Shown piece by piece: positions 14,197-22,128 of a stretch of 26,334 nt of DNA. The notes beneath the pieces are model-generated. The model saw only the letters and a program-made list of their open reading frames with translations. It did no database searches and was not told where the DNA came from. The DNA is from a virus, in IMG/VR virus record IMGVR_UViG_3300021475_000051, positions 1 to 26,334 of that record. One strand, written 5' to 3'. The translations under genes were made by a program, and so were the position numbers. How positions within the stretch are numbered: position 1 is the stretch's first letter; every line of letters begins with the position of its first letter.

Positions 14197-15984
14197 TCAG
14201 ATCTGTGCGCCCAGGGTCTGGCCCAGGACACCCGCACCGTTGACGGAGAACGTAGCGGTGTAGCGGCGGCTCTCGTGGCCCACCTTGGCCACCAGGTGCG
14301 CCTCCTCCATCCACGCGGCGGTGAAGTCGTTCTCCGCGTTGAGGATGCTGTCCCGGACCACGCCCAGGTCCAGGGTCATGCCGGAGCCGTGGACGAACGT
14401 GCCCGCCGCGTACAGCAGGAAGTCCACGCTGGTCGGCCACGCGGTCATCGCGCCGCCGGGCAGCGCGGCCGGGTTGCCGAAGCCGCCGGCCCCGCGCACC
14501 TGCCAGTCGGACACGAACTGGGCGGCGATCCCGCGCGTGGCGAAGAACCCACGGATCATCTGGTCCGTGACGTCCTCCAGCTCCACCGCCGTGCGCCAGG
14601 CCAGGTCCGCCCGGACGACGGGAAGGATCCACTCCGGGATGACCAGCTCCAGGATCGCGGTCGCGGACATCCCGAACTTCTGCCGGTAGTCCACGGCCGC
14701 CAGCTCCACGCCGGACAGCACGGTGTTGAACGCGGCCTTGTTGGCCCCGCCGATGGCGATGGCGCTGGACGACAGCGCGAGCATGAGCGCGATCAGGCGG
14801 GCGTTCTTCGTGTGCTCGTACGCGTTGCGGATCAGCCGCAGGAAGTTCGCGGTCGCCTCCGGGTACGCGCTGTCCGTCAGGTTCCCGGCGGTCAGCGTGA
14901 TGCCGTACAGCTCAAGGCGCGTCTCGTTGAACGTGGCGCACGGCACGCGGAGCGTGGGCTTGTTCGGGGAGCCGGTGACGGTGGCGATGTCGTCCGCCTC
15001 CGACCACAGCCACGGCACGGTGCCGTTGGTCATCGGGAAGGCGAACCCGCCCAGGCCCGACGCGGCGTTGGACGCGCCGGAGGTGTAGAAGATGTCCGCG
15101 ATGGACGGGCTGACCGGGTAGCGGACACCGCCACGGGTCACGCCCACGGTCGGCAGGTCGATGATCCCGGACGGCACGTCCGAGATGTTGAACAGGTCAT
15201 AGCGCACCTCGGACGGGGCGCACCAGCCACCGCCGGCCAGGAGCGCCTCCTGGCGGCCACGCTTCGTGACCTCCGCCAGGATGGCCTCCACCTGGCCGGG
15301 GTTCGTGCGCTCGTCCAGGGTGTGGGAGAACTCGTTGCGGATCGTGGCCACCGGGTGGCGCGGGCTGCCCTCGCCCATGCGCATCTCCGGCAGGCTGGAG
15401 GCGCGGATCTGGACGGCCGCCACCAGGGCGTCCATGTCCTGGATCTCGGCCCCGGCCACCAGGGACGCGCGGGGCACGTCCACGTTGGAGTACATCGTGA
15501 GCTGGCTGCCGGTCTTAGCCACGCCCTGGTCGGGGGCCTGCCCGGCGGCGGCGGACAGGGACGCCAGCTGCTTGCCGGGGGCGGTCCTGCTGCCGTTGAA
15601 GACCTTGAGGAACGCGTCCGTGAAGCCCTGCCCGGCCGCCGCCACGATCTCCGCCACGTCCACGGCCCCGGTGCCGCCGGTCGGCTCCGTGGTCTCACCG
15701 GGCCCGTTGACGCGGGCCGCGAGCCGCTCCATGGTGGCGGCGGTTCCGTCGCGCTCCGCCTCCGTGGTGAGCGTGGCGCGCAGCGCGCGGGCCGCCTGCT
15801 CCGCCTTGATGGCGTCCAGGTCGCCGGCCAGCTGCTCCGCGTAGGACAGCGCCTCCGGGGTCCAGTTGTCGGCGTCGCCGTGGACGCGGGTGAACTCCCG
15901 GTGCGCCTCGTCGTGGGCCGCCGTCAGGTCGGCCTCACTGAGGAGCGGGAGGTTCTCGGGACGGGTGAACAGTTCTCCAGCCAC
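14197..15984 (-). CDS. Major capsid protein with long N-terminal scaffold-like region
   Basis: A 595-aa protein. Residues about 1-125 are helical and charged (EADLTAAHDEAHREF, DAIKAEQAARALRA), resembling the delta/scaffold region that a prohead protease removes in HK97-type phages. The body has capsid-like segments: VPRASLVAGAEIQDMDALVA, YPVSPSIADIFYTSG, ARLIALMLALSSSAIAIGG and GVVRDSILNAENDFTAAWME. Length exceeds the usual 300-400 aa, explained by the N-terminal part. GTG start with GGGAGG 7 nt upstream. A 3' neighbour may add capsid vertices. The upstream terminator and AT-rich dyad suggest its own transcript, matching the high copy number needed. Confidence 0.85.
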   Translation of the reverse strand: MAGELFTRPENLPLLSEADLTAAHDEAHREFTRVHGDADNWTPEALSYAEQLAGDLDAIKAEQAARALRATLTTEAERDGTAATMERLAARVNGPGETTEPTGGTGAVDVAEIVAAAGQGFTDAFLKVFNGSRTAPGKQLASLSAAAGQAPDQGVAKTGSQLTMYSNVDVPRASLVAGAEIQDMDALVAAVQIRASSLPEMRMGEGSPRHPVATIRNEFSHTLDERTNPGQVEAILAEVTKRGRQEALLAGGGWCAPSEVRYDLFNISDVPSGIIDLPTVGVTRGGVRYPVSPSIADIFYTSGASNAASGLGGFAFPMTNGTVPWLWSEADDIATVTGSPNKPTLRVPCATFNETRLELYGITLTAGNLTDSAYPEATANFLRLIRNAYEHTKNARLIALMLALSSSAIAIGGANKAAFNTVLSGVELAAVDYRQKFGMSATAILELVIPEWILPVVRADLAWRTAVELEDVTDQMIRGFFATRGIAAQFVSDWQVRGAGGFGNPAALPGGAMTAWPTSVDFLLYAAGTFVHGSGMTLDLGVVRDSILNAENDFTAAWMEEAHLVAKVGHESRRYTATFSVNGAGVLGQTLGAQI

Positions 15985-16059
15985 GGAATGGCCTCCCTAA
16001 CCGTCTGGCCGCGCGTAAGGCGGGTTTGGCCGAACGGTAGCACCGATCATGGAATCTGT

Positions 16060-16098
16060 CGCATAGCAACCATTTCACCTAATCAATTGGATGAAATG
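16060..16098 (-). promoter_or_regulatory. AT-rich dyad and candidate promoter before the capsid gene
   Basis: CATTTCA (16071-16077) and TGAAATG (16092-16098) form an inverted repeat with a 14-nt centre. On the minus strand TTGATT (16086-16081) and TATGCG (16065-16060) could be -35 and -10 elements, but the spacing of 15 is short. The stretch is conspicuously AT-rich and lies between the terminator and the capsid gene. Confidence 0.35.
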
Positions 16099-16101
16099 AA
16101 A

Positions 16102-16130
16102 GGCCCGGCCTGTGAATCACAGGCCGGGCC
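16102..16130 (-). terminator. Strong intrinsic terminator between protease/micro-ORF and capsid gene
   Basis: A perfect 13-bp GC-rich stem (16102-16114 with 16118-16130) closes a 3-nt loop. On the minus strand the stem is followed by TTTCATTTCATC, a T-rich tail. It begins 14 bases after the micro-ORF stop. Confidence 0.85.
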
Positions 16131-16144
16131 GGATCACGCTCTGG

Positions 16145-16219
16145 TCACTCCGCCGGGGGCTCCGCAGGCTGCGGAACCTGCGGCGGGGGCGGGGGCTGCT
16201 GTCCACCGCAACCGCACAT
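16145..16219 (-). CDS. 24-aa Cys/Pro-rich micro-ORF
   Basis: A complete small ORF of 24 codons: ATG at 16219, TGA at 16147-16145. The product starts MCGCGGQQ, followed by five prolines and a Pro/Gln/Glu-rich end. It starts 5 nt after the stop of the fusion gene, with GGGAGAG about 8 nt before the ATG, inside the end of that gene. It lies between the head protease gene and the terminator, so it would be the last cistron of that transcript. I recall similar MCGC-type mini-proteins near capsid genes of actinophages, from memory only. The CGC motif could bind metal. Expression is inferred from the ribosome site and spacing. Confidence 0.55.
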   Translation of the reverse strand: MCGCGGQQPPPPPQVPQPAEPPAE

Positions 16220-16224
16220 GCTGA

Positions 16225-19200
16225 TCACTCTCCCTTGACTCGCCGGGCCAGCTCCGCCATCCGCTCACGGATCTCGTCACCGGCCCTGTCCACGTGGCCC
16301 GTACCCGGTGCCATGGTAGGCGCACCGGCCGCGACCAGCGCCATGGGCTGCCCGGACGCGGTGAGCAGCGCCGGGCGCGGCACCGGGAAGCCGGGCACGT
16401 TGACGGCCAGCAGGCCGACCAGGCGCAGGTGCCCGCCGATCCGCCGCCAGTCCCCGGACACCTGACCGGACGCCCGGAGCTCGGAGACCAGCGCCGGGTC
16501 CACCCCGGCGCGGACGCTTCCCGCCACCCAGATCCCGTGGGCGTCGTTGCCCACGGCCACGTCCGCGACCGCCGTGCCGGTGTCGTCGTAATGGGCCGCC
16601 GCCGCCTGGTGCCCCTTGGACAGCGCCGCGTGCCCGGTGCCCAGCGTGATCTGCCCGACGCTGACCCCACGGCCCTCCGCCGTGAGCAGCTCGCCGGTCA
16701 GGTAGTACGCGTGCTCGTTCTCACGCGGGGGCTTCACGCACTCCCCGCCCATCCCGATGTGGCAGGTGGACCAGGTGGCCGCGTGCCCGTACACGCGCCC
16801 GGCCGCGTCCACGGTGATCGGGGTGGGCAGCGACAGGCCCGGGTCCGCGAACCAGGAGACCGGCGGCGCGGCCGGAGCGCCGTGGGCCACGACCGCGCGC
16901 GGGGCCCGCATGGGCACCGCCGTGGACCACTCCGCTTCCGTCATCTGACCGCCCGCGACCACGGCCCCGCTGTCGTCCGTGAGCGCCACGTACGCCTCCA
17001 CGAAGGCGGGGATGTCGCACAGCGTGGCCGCCCGCACCCGGCCGCCGTGAAAGATCACGCCCTCCGGCTCCATGCCGGACATCATGATGTCCAGCGCGTC
17101 CATCCCTTCGGCGGCGGCGGGCCAGACCGTCTCGATCACGGCCCCGGAGATGTCGTCCGCGTCGATGCTCACCCCGCGCAGGAACCCGTCCTTGACCATC
17201 TGGTGCGCCTGGACCCCGTCCGGCGTGGACAGGTTGAAGACGCCCTCCCCACGGATCAGGGACCCGTCCCGCCATACCTTGTCGATCCGGCCGACGTTGA
17301 CCGCCTCCGTGCGCGCCTGGCCGCCGTGGGAGTCCACCCGGTTCCAGCGCAGCGTCACCTCACCGGGCGTGATGTCCTGCGGCAGCGTCAGCGCGCCCTC
17401 CGCGAACTGGCGACCGTCACCGGTCGGCTTGCCCTCCACGGCCAGCACGCCGTTCCACGGCGCGGTGGGGCCGCCGGCCGGGATGTCCGCCCCGTCCGGG
17501 GTGGCCGGGGCCTCCGTCTGAGCGGCCAGCTGCTCCGTGCCGGAGGCGGCGGCCGTCACCGGAACGCACCCGTCGTGGTCGGGGTCGCGGGTCATGCCGG
17601 GCGGGCACGGAGGCGGGGTGTCTCCGGGGTTCCAGTCGGCGGGCACGCACCCGTCCCCGCCCGGGTCGGCTTTCCAGCCGTCCGGGCAGGAGAGGGCGGC
17701 GGCGGCCGTCAGCGATGGGGGCACGTCTTCTCCAAGGGAGTGGTAGTGGGACCGCAGGTGCGCCTTCGCCCTGGCCACGGCAGCCGGGTCGTGGCCCTTG
17801 AGCGACCCGGCCCGGGACGCGGCGGCGTGGAGCCCGGCCACGCTGAGCGCTCCGGTCGGTTCGTGGTGCGGCAGGAAGCAGCGTTCCTTGACCGTCCCGG
17901 TGCCGGGGTCGCAGGCGGCGGACGCCGTCTTGTACTGGTCGTCACTGAACCGGGAGGCCGCGCCGTCCCAGGGCGTGGTCACCTTGGACGTGGACGCGCC
18001 GAAGTGCTGGTGCTGGTCCGGGCAGTCGTCGCACTCCGTGGCCGCAGCCATGTCCGGGTCGTTCTCGTGCAGCCGCTTGTCCTTCTTCGTGCCCGGGTTC
18101 GGCTTGCCTCCCAGGTCCGTGGTCGTGGTCAACTCCGTCTCCTCCGCTGCCGCCGTGATCCCCTGGTCCCACACCGCGATGGCCACGCCCCGGCAGCGGT
18201 CGCCGCCCAGGCACCCCGTGTACCCGCCGGAAGGGTACGCCTCGTCCACGGCGGCCAGGGTCGGGAACTGGTGGCCGTCGATGTCCCGGCACGGCTTGCA
18301 CGTGTTCCGGTCCAAGATCTCGGATGCGTAGTAGTCCGCCTTCGGGGCGGCCTCCAGCACGGCCATCCGGCCCGCGTTCTGGGCCGCCGTCACCGCCGCG
18401 CCCAGCTGCTCCCGGGTGTACGCGTCGGACAGGTCCTGGAGCGTCTGGTCGACCTCGGAGGCCAGCCGGATGCCGGAGTACACCCCGAACAGCGACCGGG
18501 CCCGCTGGCGGGCGGCGTTGACCATGCGCGAGCCCAGCACGTCGGAGGTGACGGCCGCGACGTTGCGCAGCAGCCGCCGGCCGGACAGCCCGGCCGCCGT
18601 GACCGCGTCCGGTCCCAGGTCCCAGTGCGGGACCTTGACGCCCTGTCGCTCCGCCTCCGCCTGCTGTGCCTTGCCCGCCGCCTCCGCTGCCGCCTCCATG
18701 CGGGCGTACAGCAGGGACGCGCCGTGTGCGGTGCTGACCGACAGGCCGGACAGCTCAGAGGCCGTGTCATCCGTCAGCATCTGCTGGCGGATCTCGTTGC
18801 GCCACGCCGTGGTGACCGTGGCCCAGTCGTGCGTGGCGGCGTTGACCGCCGACGTCCACCCCGCCTGGTGGGCGGAGAAGTCGCACGTGGACGCCAGCTC
18901 CACCGGGGTCGGCCTGCGGCGCAGCGTGGTCCCGGCGGCGGTCAGCGGGTCCTCCGGTTCCGTGGTCCCGTCCAGCGGGATGTCCGTGTCCTGGTCGCCG
19001 AAGGACACCCGTACCCGGTCGAACGTGACCGGCCCCAGCCGCTGCTCCATCACCGGGACCATGGACGGGTCGTCGGTGTACTGGGCGCAGACGTGCGCCA
19101 CCCAGGGGGTGTGCTGCTGCGGGATCTCCGGCTGGTCGGCGTGCATGTCCTCCAGCGCCATGACCGCACCGACGTGCGCCGACTCCAGGCCTGGACCGTC

Positions 19201-19566
19201 CTGGGTGCTGTCGTCCCCGACCGACCAGACCCAGGACGGGTTCTCACCGTCCCCGTTCCAGTGCGCCACCCCGAAGACCGTCGCCGGGACCGGGGGCATC
19301 CCCGCGAACTCCTCCCGCAGTCCCTGCACCAGGTCCGCGCGCTGCTCCGGGCTCCACGCCGTGGCGTCCGGGCCCAGGTAGAACAGCGTGCAGTGCAGGT
19401 CCTCCGGCGACTCCCCGCCGTCCACGGCCAACCGCTTGGCGTCGGCGGCCACGGGCATGAGAGCGATCATGCAGCCGGACGTGTGGCTGCCGTCAGCAGC
19501 TGAGATCAGCGCGTCCAGCGCGGCGGGGGCGGCACGGTGCGCGGCCCGTACCAGGTCGTCAGACAC
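16225..19566 (-). CDS. Fusion of 2H phosphoesterase-like, MuF-like and capsid maturation protease-like domains
   Basis: A 1113-aa protein. Residues 28-195 resemble 2H phosphoesterases: HCTL at 58-61 is a good first motif, while the second, HVCA at 158-161, has Cys in place of Thr/Ser. Residues about 230-470 are MuF-like (helical, ending ILDRNTCKPCRDIDGHQFP and CLGGDRCRG). Residues 531-620 contain PWDGAASRFSDDQY and RCFLPHHEPTG, a segment seen near prohead proteases. Residues 627-669 hold two Cys repeats (CP-G---DP--DGCVP). Residues 700-860 look like the protease (His747 in RVDSHGG, Ser800 in RGVSID). Residues 885-1085 are a conserved C-terminal domain (TGHAALSKGH, SGDWRRIGG, NVPGFPVPRP). The GTG start overlaps the portal stop by 8 nt. 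It probably acts inside the prohead. Confidence 0.85.
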   Translation of the reverse strand: MSDDLVRAAHRAAPAALDALISAADGSHTSGCMIALMPVAADAKRLAVDGGESPEDLHCTLFYLGPDATAWSPEQRADLVQGLREEFAGMPPVPATVFGVAHWNGDGENPSWVWSVGDDSTQDGPGLESAHVGAVMALEDMHADQPEIPQQHTPWVAHVCAQYTDDPSMVPVMEQRLGPVTFDRVRVSFGDQDTDIPLDGTTEPEDPLTAAGTTLRRRPTPVELASTCDFSAHQAGWTSAVNAATHDWATVTTAWRNEIRQQMLTDDTASELSGLSVSTAHGASLLYARMEAAAEAAGKAQQAEAERQGVKVPHWDLGPDAVTAAGLSGRRLLRNVAAVTSDVLGSRMVNAARQRARSLFGVYSGIRLASEVDQTLQDLSDAYTREQLGAAVTAAQNAGRMAVLEAAPKADYYASEILDRNTCKPCRDIDGHQFPTLAAVDEAYPSGGYTGCLGGDRCRGVAIAVWDQGITAAAEETELTTTTDLGGKPNPGTKKDKRLHENDPDMAAATECDDCPDQHQHFGASTSKVTTPWDGAASRFSDDQYKTASAACDPGTGTVKERCFLPHHEPTGALSVAGLHAAASRAGSLKGHDPAAVARAKAHLRSHYHSLGEDVPPSLTAAAALSCPDGWKADPGGDGCVPADWNPGDTPPPCPPGMTRDPDHDGCVPVTAAASGTEQLAAQTEAPATPDGADIPAGGPTAPWNGVLAVEGKPTGDGRQFAEGALTLPQDITPGEVTLRWNRVDSHGGQARTEAVNVGRIDKVWRDGSLIRGEGVFNLSTPDGVQAHQMVKDGFLRGVSIDADDISGAVIETVWPAAAEGMDALDIMMSGMEPEGVIFHGGRVRAATLCDIPAFVEAYVALTDDSGAVVAGGQMTEAEWSTAVPMRAPRAVVAHGAPAAPPVSWFADPGLSLPTPITVDAAGRVYGHAATWSTCHIGMGGECVKPPRENEHAYYLTGELLTAEGRGVSVGQITLGTGHAALSKGHQAAAAHYDDTGTAVADVAVGNDAHGIWVAGSVRAGVDPALVSELRASGQVSGDWRRIGGHLRLVGLLAVNVPGFPVPRPALLTASGQPMALVAAGAPTMAPGTGHVDRAGDEIRERMAELARRVKGE

Positions 19567-21358
19567 GGTCCACCTGCCGGGCCGGGGTGAGCAGCGTGGG
19601 CACCATCACGGACAGGTCCACGAACGGGTCCGACGCGCCCACCTGGACGCGGCCGAAGGCGTCCAGCAGGACCCGGTACGTGCCCGGCGTCCCGGGCACG
19701 GCGGCCGGTGCCTTGCGCATCACGGCGAACGTGTGCGGGCACGCGTACGCGTTGCCCTTGCAGACCGGCGGGTGGAACAGCGCCCACTGCCCGTCCGACA
19801 GGAACCGGGCATGGTGCATCTGGCGCGCCTGCACCCCGCGCCGCATCCGGGCCACGGCGGCGGCCTGCCCCGGCGGTGCCTTCGCGGACGGAGCGCCGCC
19901 CGCGTCCGGCGGCGGCCCGGGAGGTGCCTGCTTCGGTGTCGGCAGCGTCTCGCCCTCAGCGTCCGTGGCGGGGCCGGCCGCGCCGGGGCCGGTCGTGGCC
20001 GGGGCGATCAGGGACGTGCCCACCAGGGCGTCCAGCGCGCCGGGGGCCGCGCCGTGGACGTTGCGGATCAGGGCCTTCAGACCGATGGCCTTGAGCTCCT
20101 CCGGCGACGGCTTGTCGTCCGGGGAGAAGCCGGTGGCGGTGCGCAGCGCGTCGCCGCTGATCTCCATCCGGTCATAGGCGTCCTTCGCGTTCTGGGACGT
20201 GTCCGGGCGCAGCGTGAGCTCCGACATGTCGTACCAGACGACGTACTTCATGGCGTTCGGGTCGTCGGACGCGGCCAGCCGGGGCTGGAGGTAGCCGGTC
20301 GTCAGCGCGGCACAGATCTGCTCCACCAGCGGCGCGATGTGCGCCTTGAGACCGGACTCCTCCACGGCCCACGCGGACCAGTGGTTGGTGTCGCCCAGGC
20401 CCAGCATCACGTCCGAGGGGATGTCCAGGATGGTGGCCAGCCGCCGGATCGCCTGGTCGCGCCGGTCGAGGATCTTCTCGTCCAGCGTGACCGTGAAGTC
20501 AATGAACTTGATCTTGTCGACCAGTTCGGCCGGGACCATGAGCGGGATCGGGACCGCCGCCCGCGCCGTGCCCGGCGTCGCGATGGCGGTGGCCGCGATC
20601 TCCACCCATTCCATCGTGATCGGGTCCTCCGCGTCCGCGAACTCCTCACGGACCGGGAAGGTCATCTCCTCCGGCAGCACGATCATGCCGGAGGACGCCA
20701 GCCGGGACAGGTACTGGGCCCGGATCGCGCGGTTGACCAGCTCCAGCTCCCGCATCACGTCCAGCGCGGCGCGGGCCGGGGAGTCGGCCAGGTGGTAGAA
20801 GCGGTCACCGGGCCGCCAGATCCGGACCGGGATGGAGTCCTTGGCCAGGTCGCGCCACTTGGCCCCGGTGTTGACCGTGTTCTCGTCCGTGACCTGGTAC
20901 GTGCCGCCCTGGGCGCGCACCTCCGCCACGGACCGGACCTGCCAGGTGGACACCGGCCCGCGCTGCTCCCCGATGGTGTAGCACTCCCCGGGGACGGAGA
21001 GCTGGATCGCGAGCCTGCGCATGATGTCCGCCCGGCCTCCGATCCCGTTGCCGAACTCGCTCATGGCCTGGGCCGCCAGGCCGTCGTCCACGATCGACGG
21101 CTCATCGGAGGCCGGGTCCAGCTCACCGGCCCGCAGCCGCACCCGGGAGATCATGTTGGCCAGCCAGTTCACGCCGTAGCGGAACTCGCCCAGTGTCTCG
21201 TAGTACGTCCACGCCTCGTTCTGCCAACGGTCGGTGACCCGGATGTACTGGGCCTGCGGCGCGGCGGCGGGAACGGCTGCGGCGGTCAGCGCGGCGGCCT
21301 CCGGCGACGCGGGGGGCGGTGCCGCGCCGCGACCGGTGATCACGTCGTACCACGGCAT
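19559..21358 (-). CDS. Portal protein
   Basis: A 599-aa portal, the dodecameric ring through which DNA enters and leaves. Segments typical of actinophage portals include NEAWTYYETLGEFRYGVNWL, SVPGECYTIGE, LADSPARAALDVMRELELVN, and DIPSDVMLGLGDTNHWSAWA followed by IAPLVEQICAALT (stem and clip). After about residue 455 the chain is Pro/Ala-rich and then has a Cys/His-containing extension (HHARFLSDGQWALFHPP, ACPHTF), longer than in minimal portals. The ATG at 21358 has a GGAGGA ribosome site. It lies 45 bp after the small zinc-ribbon gene and overlaps the fusion gene, the usual portal-MuF order. Confidence 0.92.
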   Translation of the reverse strand: MPWYDVITGRGAAPPPASPEAAALTAAAVPAAAPQAQYIRVTDRWQNEAWTYYETLGEFRYGVNWLANMISRVRLRAGELDPASDEPSIVDDGLAAQAMSEFGNGIGGRADIMRRLAIQLSVPGECYTIGEQRGPVSTWQVRSVAEVRAQGGTYQVTDENTVNTGAKWRDLAKDSIPVRIWRPGDRFYHLADSPARAALDVMRELELVNRAIRAQYLSRLASSGMIVLPEEMTFPVREEFADAEDPITMEWVEIAATAIATPGTARAAVPIPLMVPAELVDKIKFIDFTVTLDEKILDRRDQAIRRLATILDIPSDVMLGLGDTNHWSAWAVEESGLKAHIAPLVEQICAALTTGYLQPRLAASDDPNAMKYVVWYDMSELTLRPDTSQNAKDAYDRMEISGDALRTATGFSPDDKPSPEELKAIGLKALIRNVHGAAPGALDALVGTSLIAPATTGPGAAGPATDAEGETLPTPKQAPPGPPPDAGGAPSAKAPPGQAAAVARMRRGVQARQMHHARFLSDGQWALFHPPVCKGNAYACPHTFAVMRKAPAAVPGTPGTYRVLLDAFGRVQVGASDPFVDLSVMVPTLLTPARQVDRV

Positions 21359-21403
21359 GGCGTCCTCCGTCCGGGTCGGATGGGGATCACGGTACCGCGC
21401 CGG

Positions 21404-21586
21404 TCAGGGAGCGGCGTCCGCCGTGGTGTCCGCGACCCCGCCGGGGCACCGCTGCTTGACCCCGCCGGACTGCATCCGGTCGTGCGGCAGGACCACGACG
21501 GTGGGGCGCGTCGGCTTGACCTGGCTGCTGCGCACCTCCCCGCACGCGGGGCAGTAGATCCGCGTCTCCGTCGTGGTCCGGCTCAT
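21404..21586 (-). CDS. 60-aa zinc-ribbon protein
   Basis: A 60-aa protein. CPAC at residues 12-15 and a later RCPGG suggest a small zinc site, although a fourth ligand is not obvious. The middle (KPTRPTVVVLPHDRMQSGGV) is strand-like. The ATG at 21586 overlaps the upstream TGA (ATGA), so it is coupled to the peptidase-like gene. Small actinophage proteins of this type often precede the portal gene and have no known function. Confidence 0.7.
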   Translation of the reverse strand: MSRTTTETRIYCPACGEVRSSQVKPTRPTVVVLPHDRMQSGGVKQRCPGGVADTTADAAP

Positions 21587-22128
21587 GCCTCCTGCCTCGC
21601 GCGTTCCTGGGCCAGCGCCAGTTTCCACAGGTCGCCCGGCGTCACGTCGCCTTCCCAGCGCCCGTCCTCGAACAGGTGCCAACCGCCATCCATCGCGGAC
21701 CGGTCTGCCAGCTGGGAACAGATCATGTGACCGCTGCTCCGGATGTAGGCCTCCAGTCCCGGCGTCGGGACGTGGAACCGGCGCTCCCCGATGGCCGCGT
21801 AGTCCAGCCAGCTGTACCCGACCCCCTTGCGCCCGGTCGCCGGGTCGGGGCCGTATCCCAGCGCCGCTCTCGTGACGTCCAGCCGGTACTGCTGCGGGCA
21901 GCGCAGCCACATGACGCGGGACGGGTCATAGCGCTTGAGGTCGGACAGCAGCGCGCCACCGGGCTCCGCTTCAATGATCTTCTGACTGCCCACGTAGACG
22001 AAGGCGTGCTCGTACCGGGAGAAGCCGTCGCCCACCAGCCACTGGCCGACCCGGATGCCGCGCCCGGCCCAGCCGCTGATAGACGTCAGCCCGATATCCC
22101 CGGGCAGCGGAACGTAGCTCTCCGTCAT
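21583..22128 (-). CDS. Permuted NlpC/P60-like (YiiX-type) cysteine peptidase or amidase
   Basis: A 181-aa protein. PLPGDIGLTSISGW near the N-terminus is the usual GD-I opening of this superfamily. His41 (YEHAFVYVG), Glu53 or Glu55 (IIEAEPGG) and the late Cys137 (MICSQLAD) have the permuted papain-like order His-acid-Cys seen in YiiX/LRAT-type enzymes. No signal peptide is visible. The ATG overlaps the upstream stop (ATGA). Possible roles are wall peptide cleavage at lysis or entry, or an amidase/acyl transfer reaction in the cell; context between membrane proteins and portal does not settle which. The fold call is by motif only. Confidence 0.68.
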   Translation of the reverse strand: MTESYVPLPGDIGLTSISGWAGRGIRVGQWLVGDGFSRYEHAFVYVGSQKIIEAEPGGALLSDLKRYDPSRVMWLRCPQQYRLDVTRAALGYGPDPATGRKGVGYSWLDYAAIGERRFHVPTPGLEAYIRSSGHMICSQLADRSAMDGGWHLFEDGRWEGDVTPGDLWKLALAQERARQEA

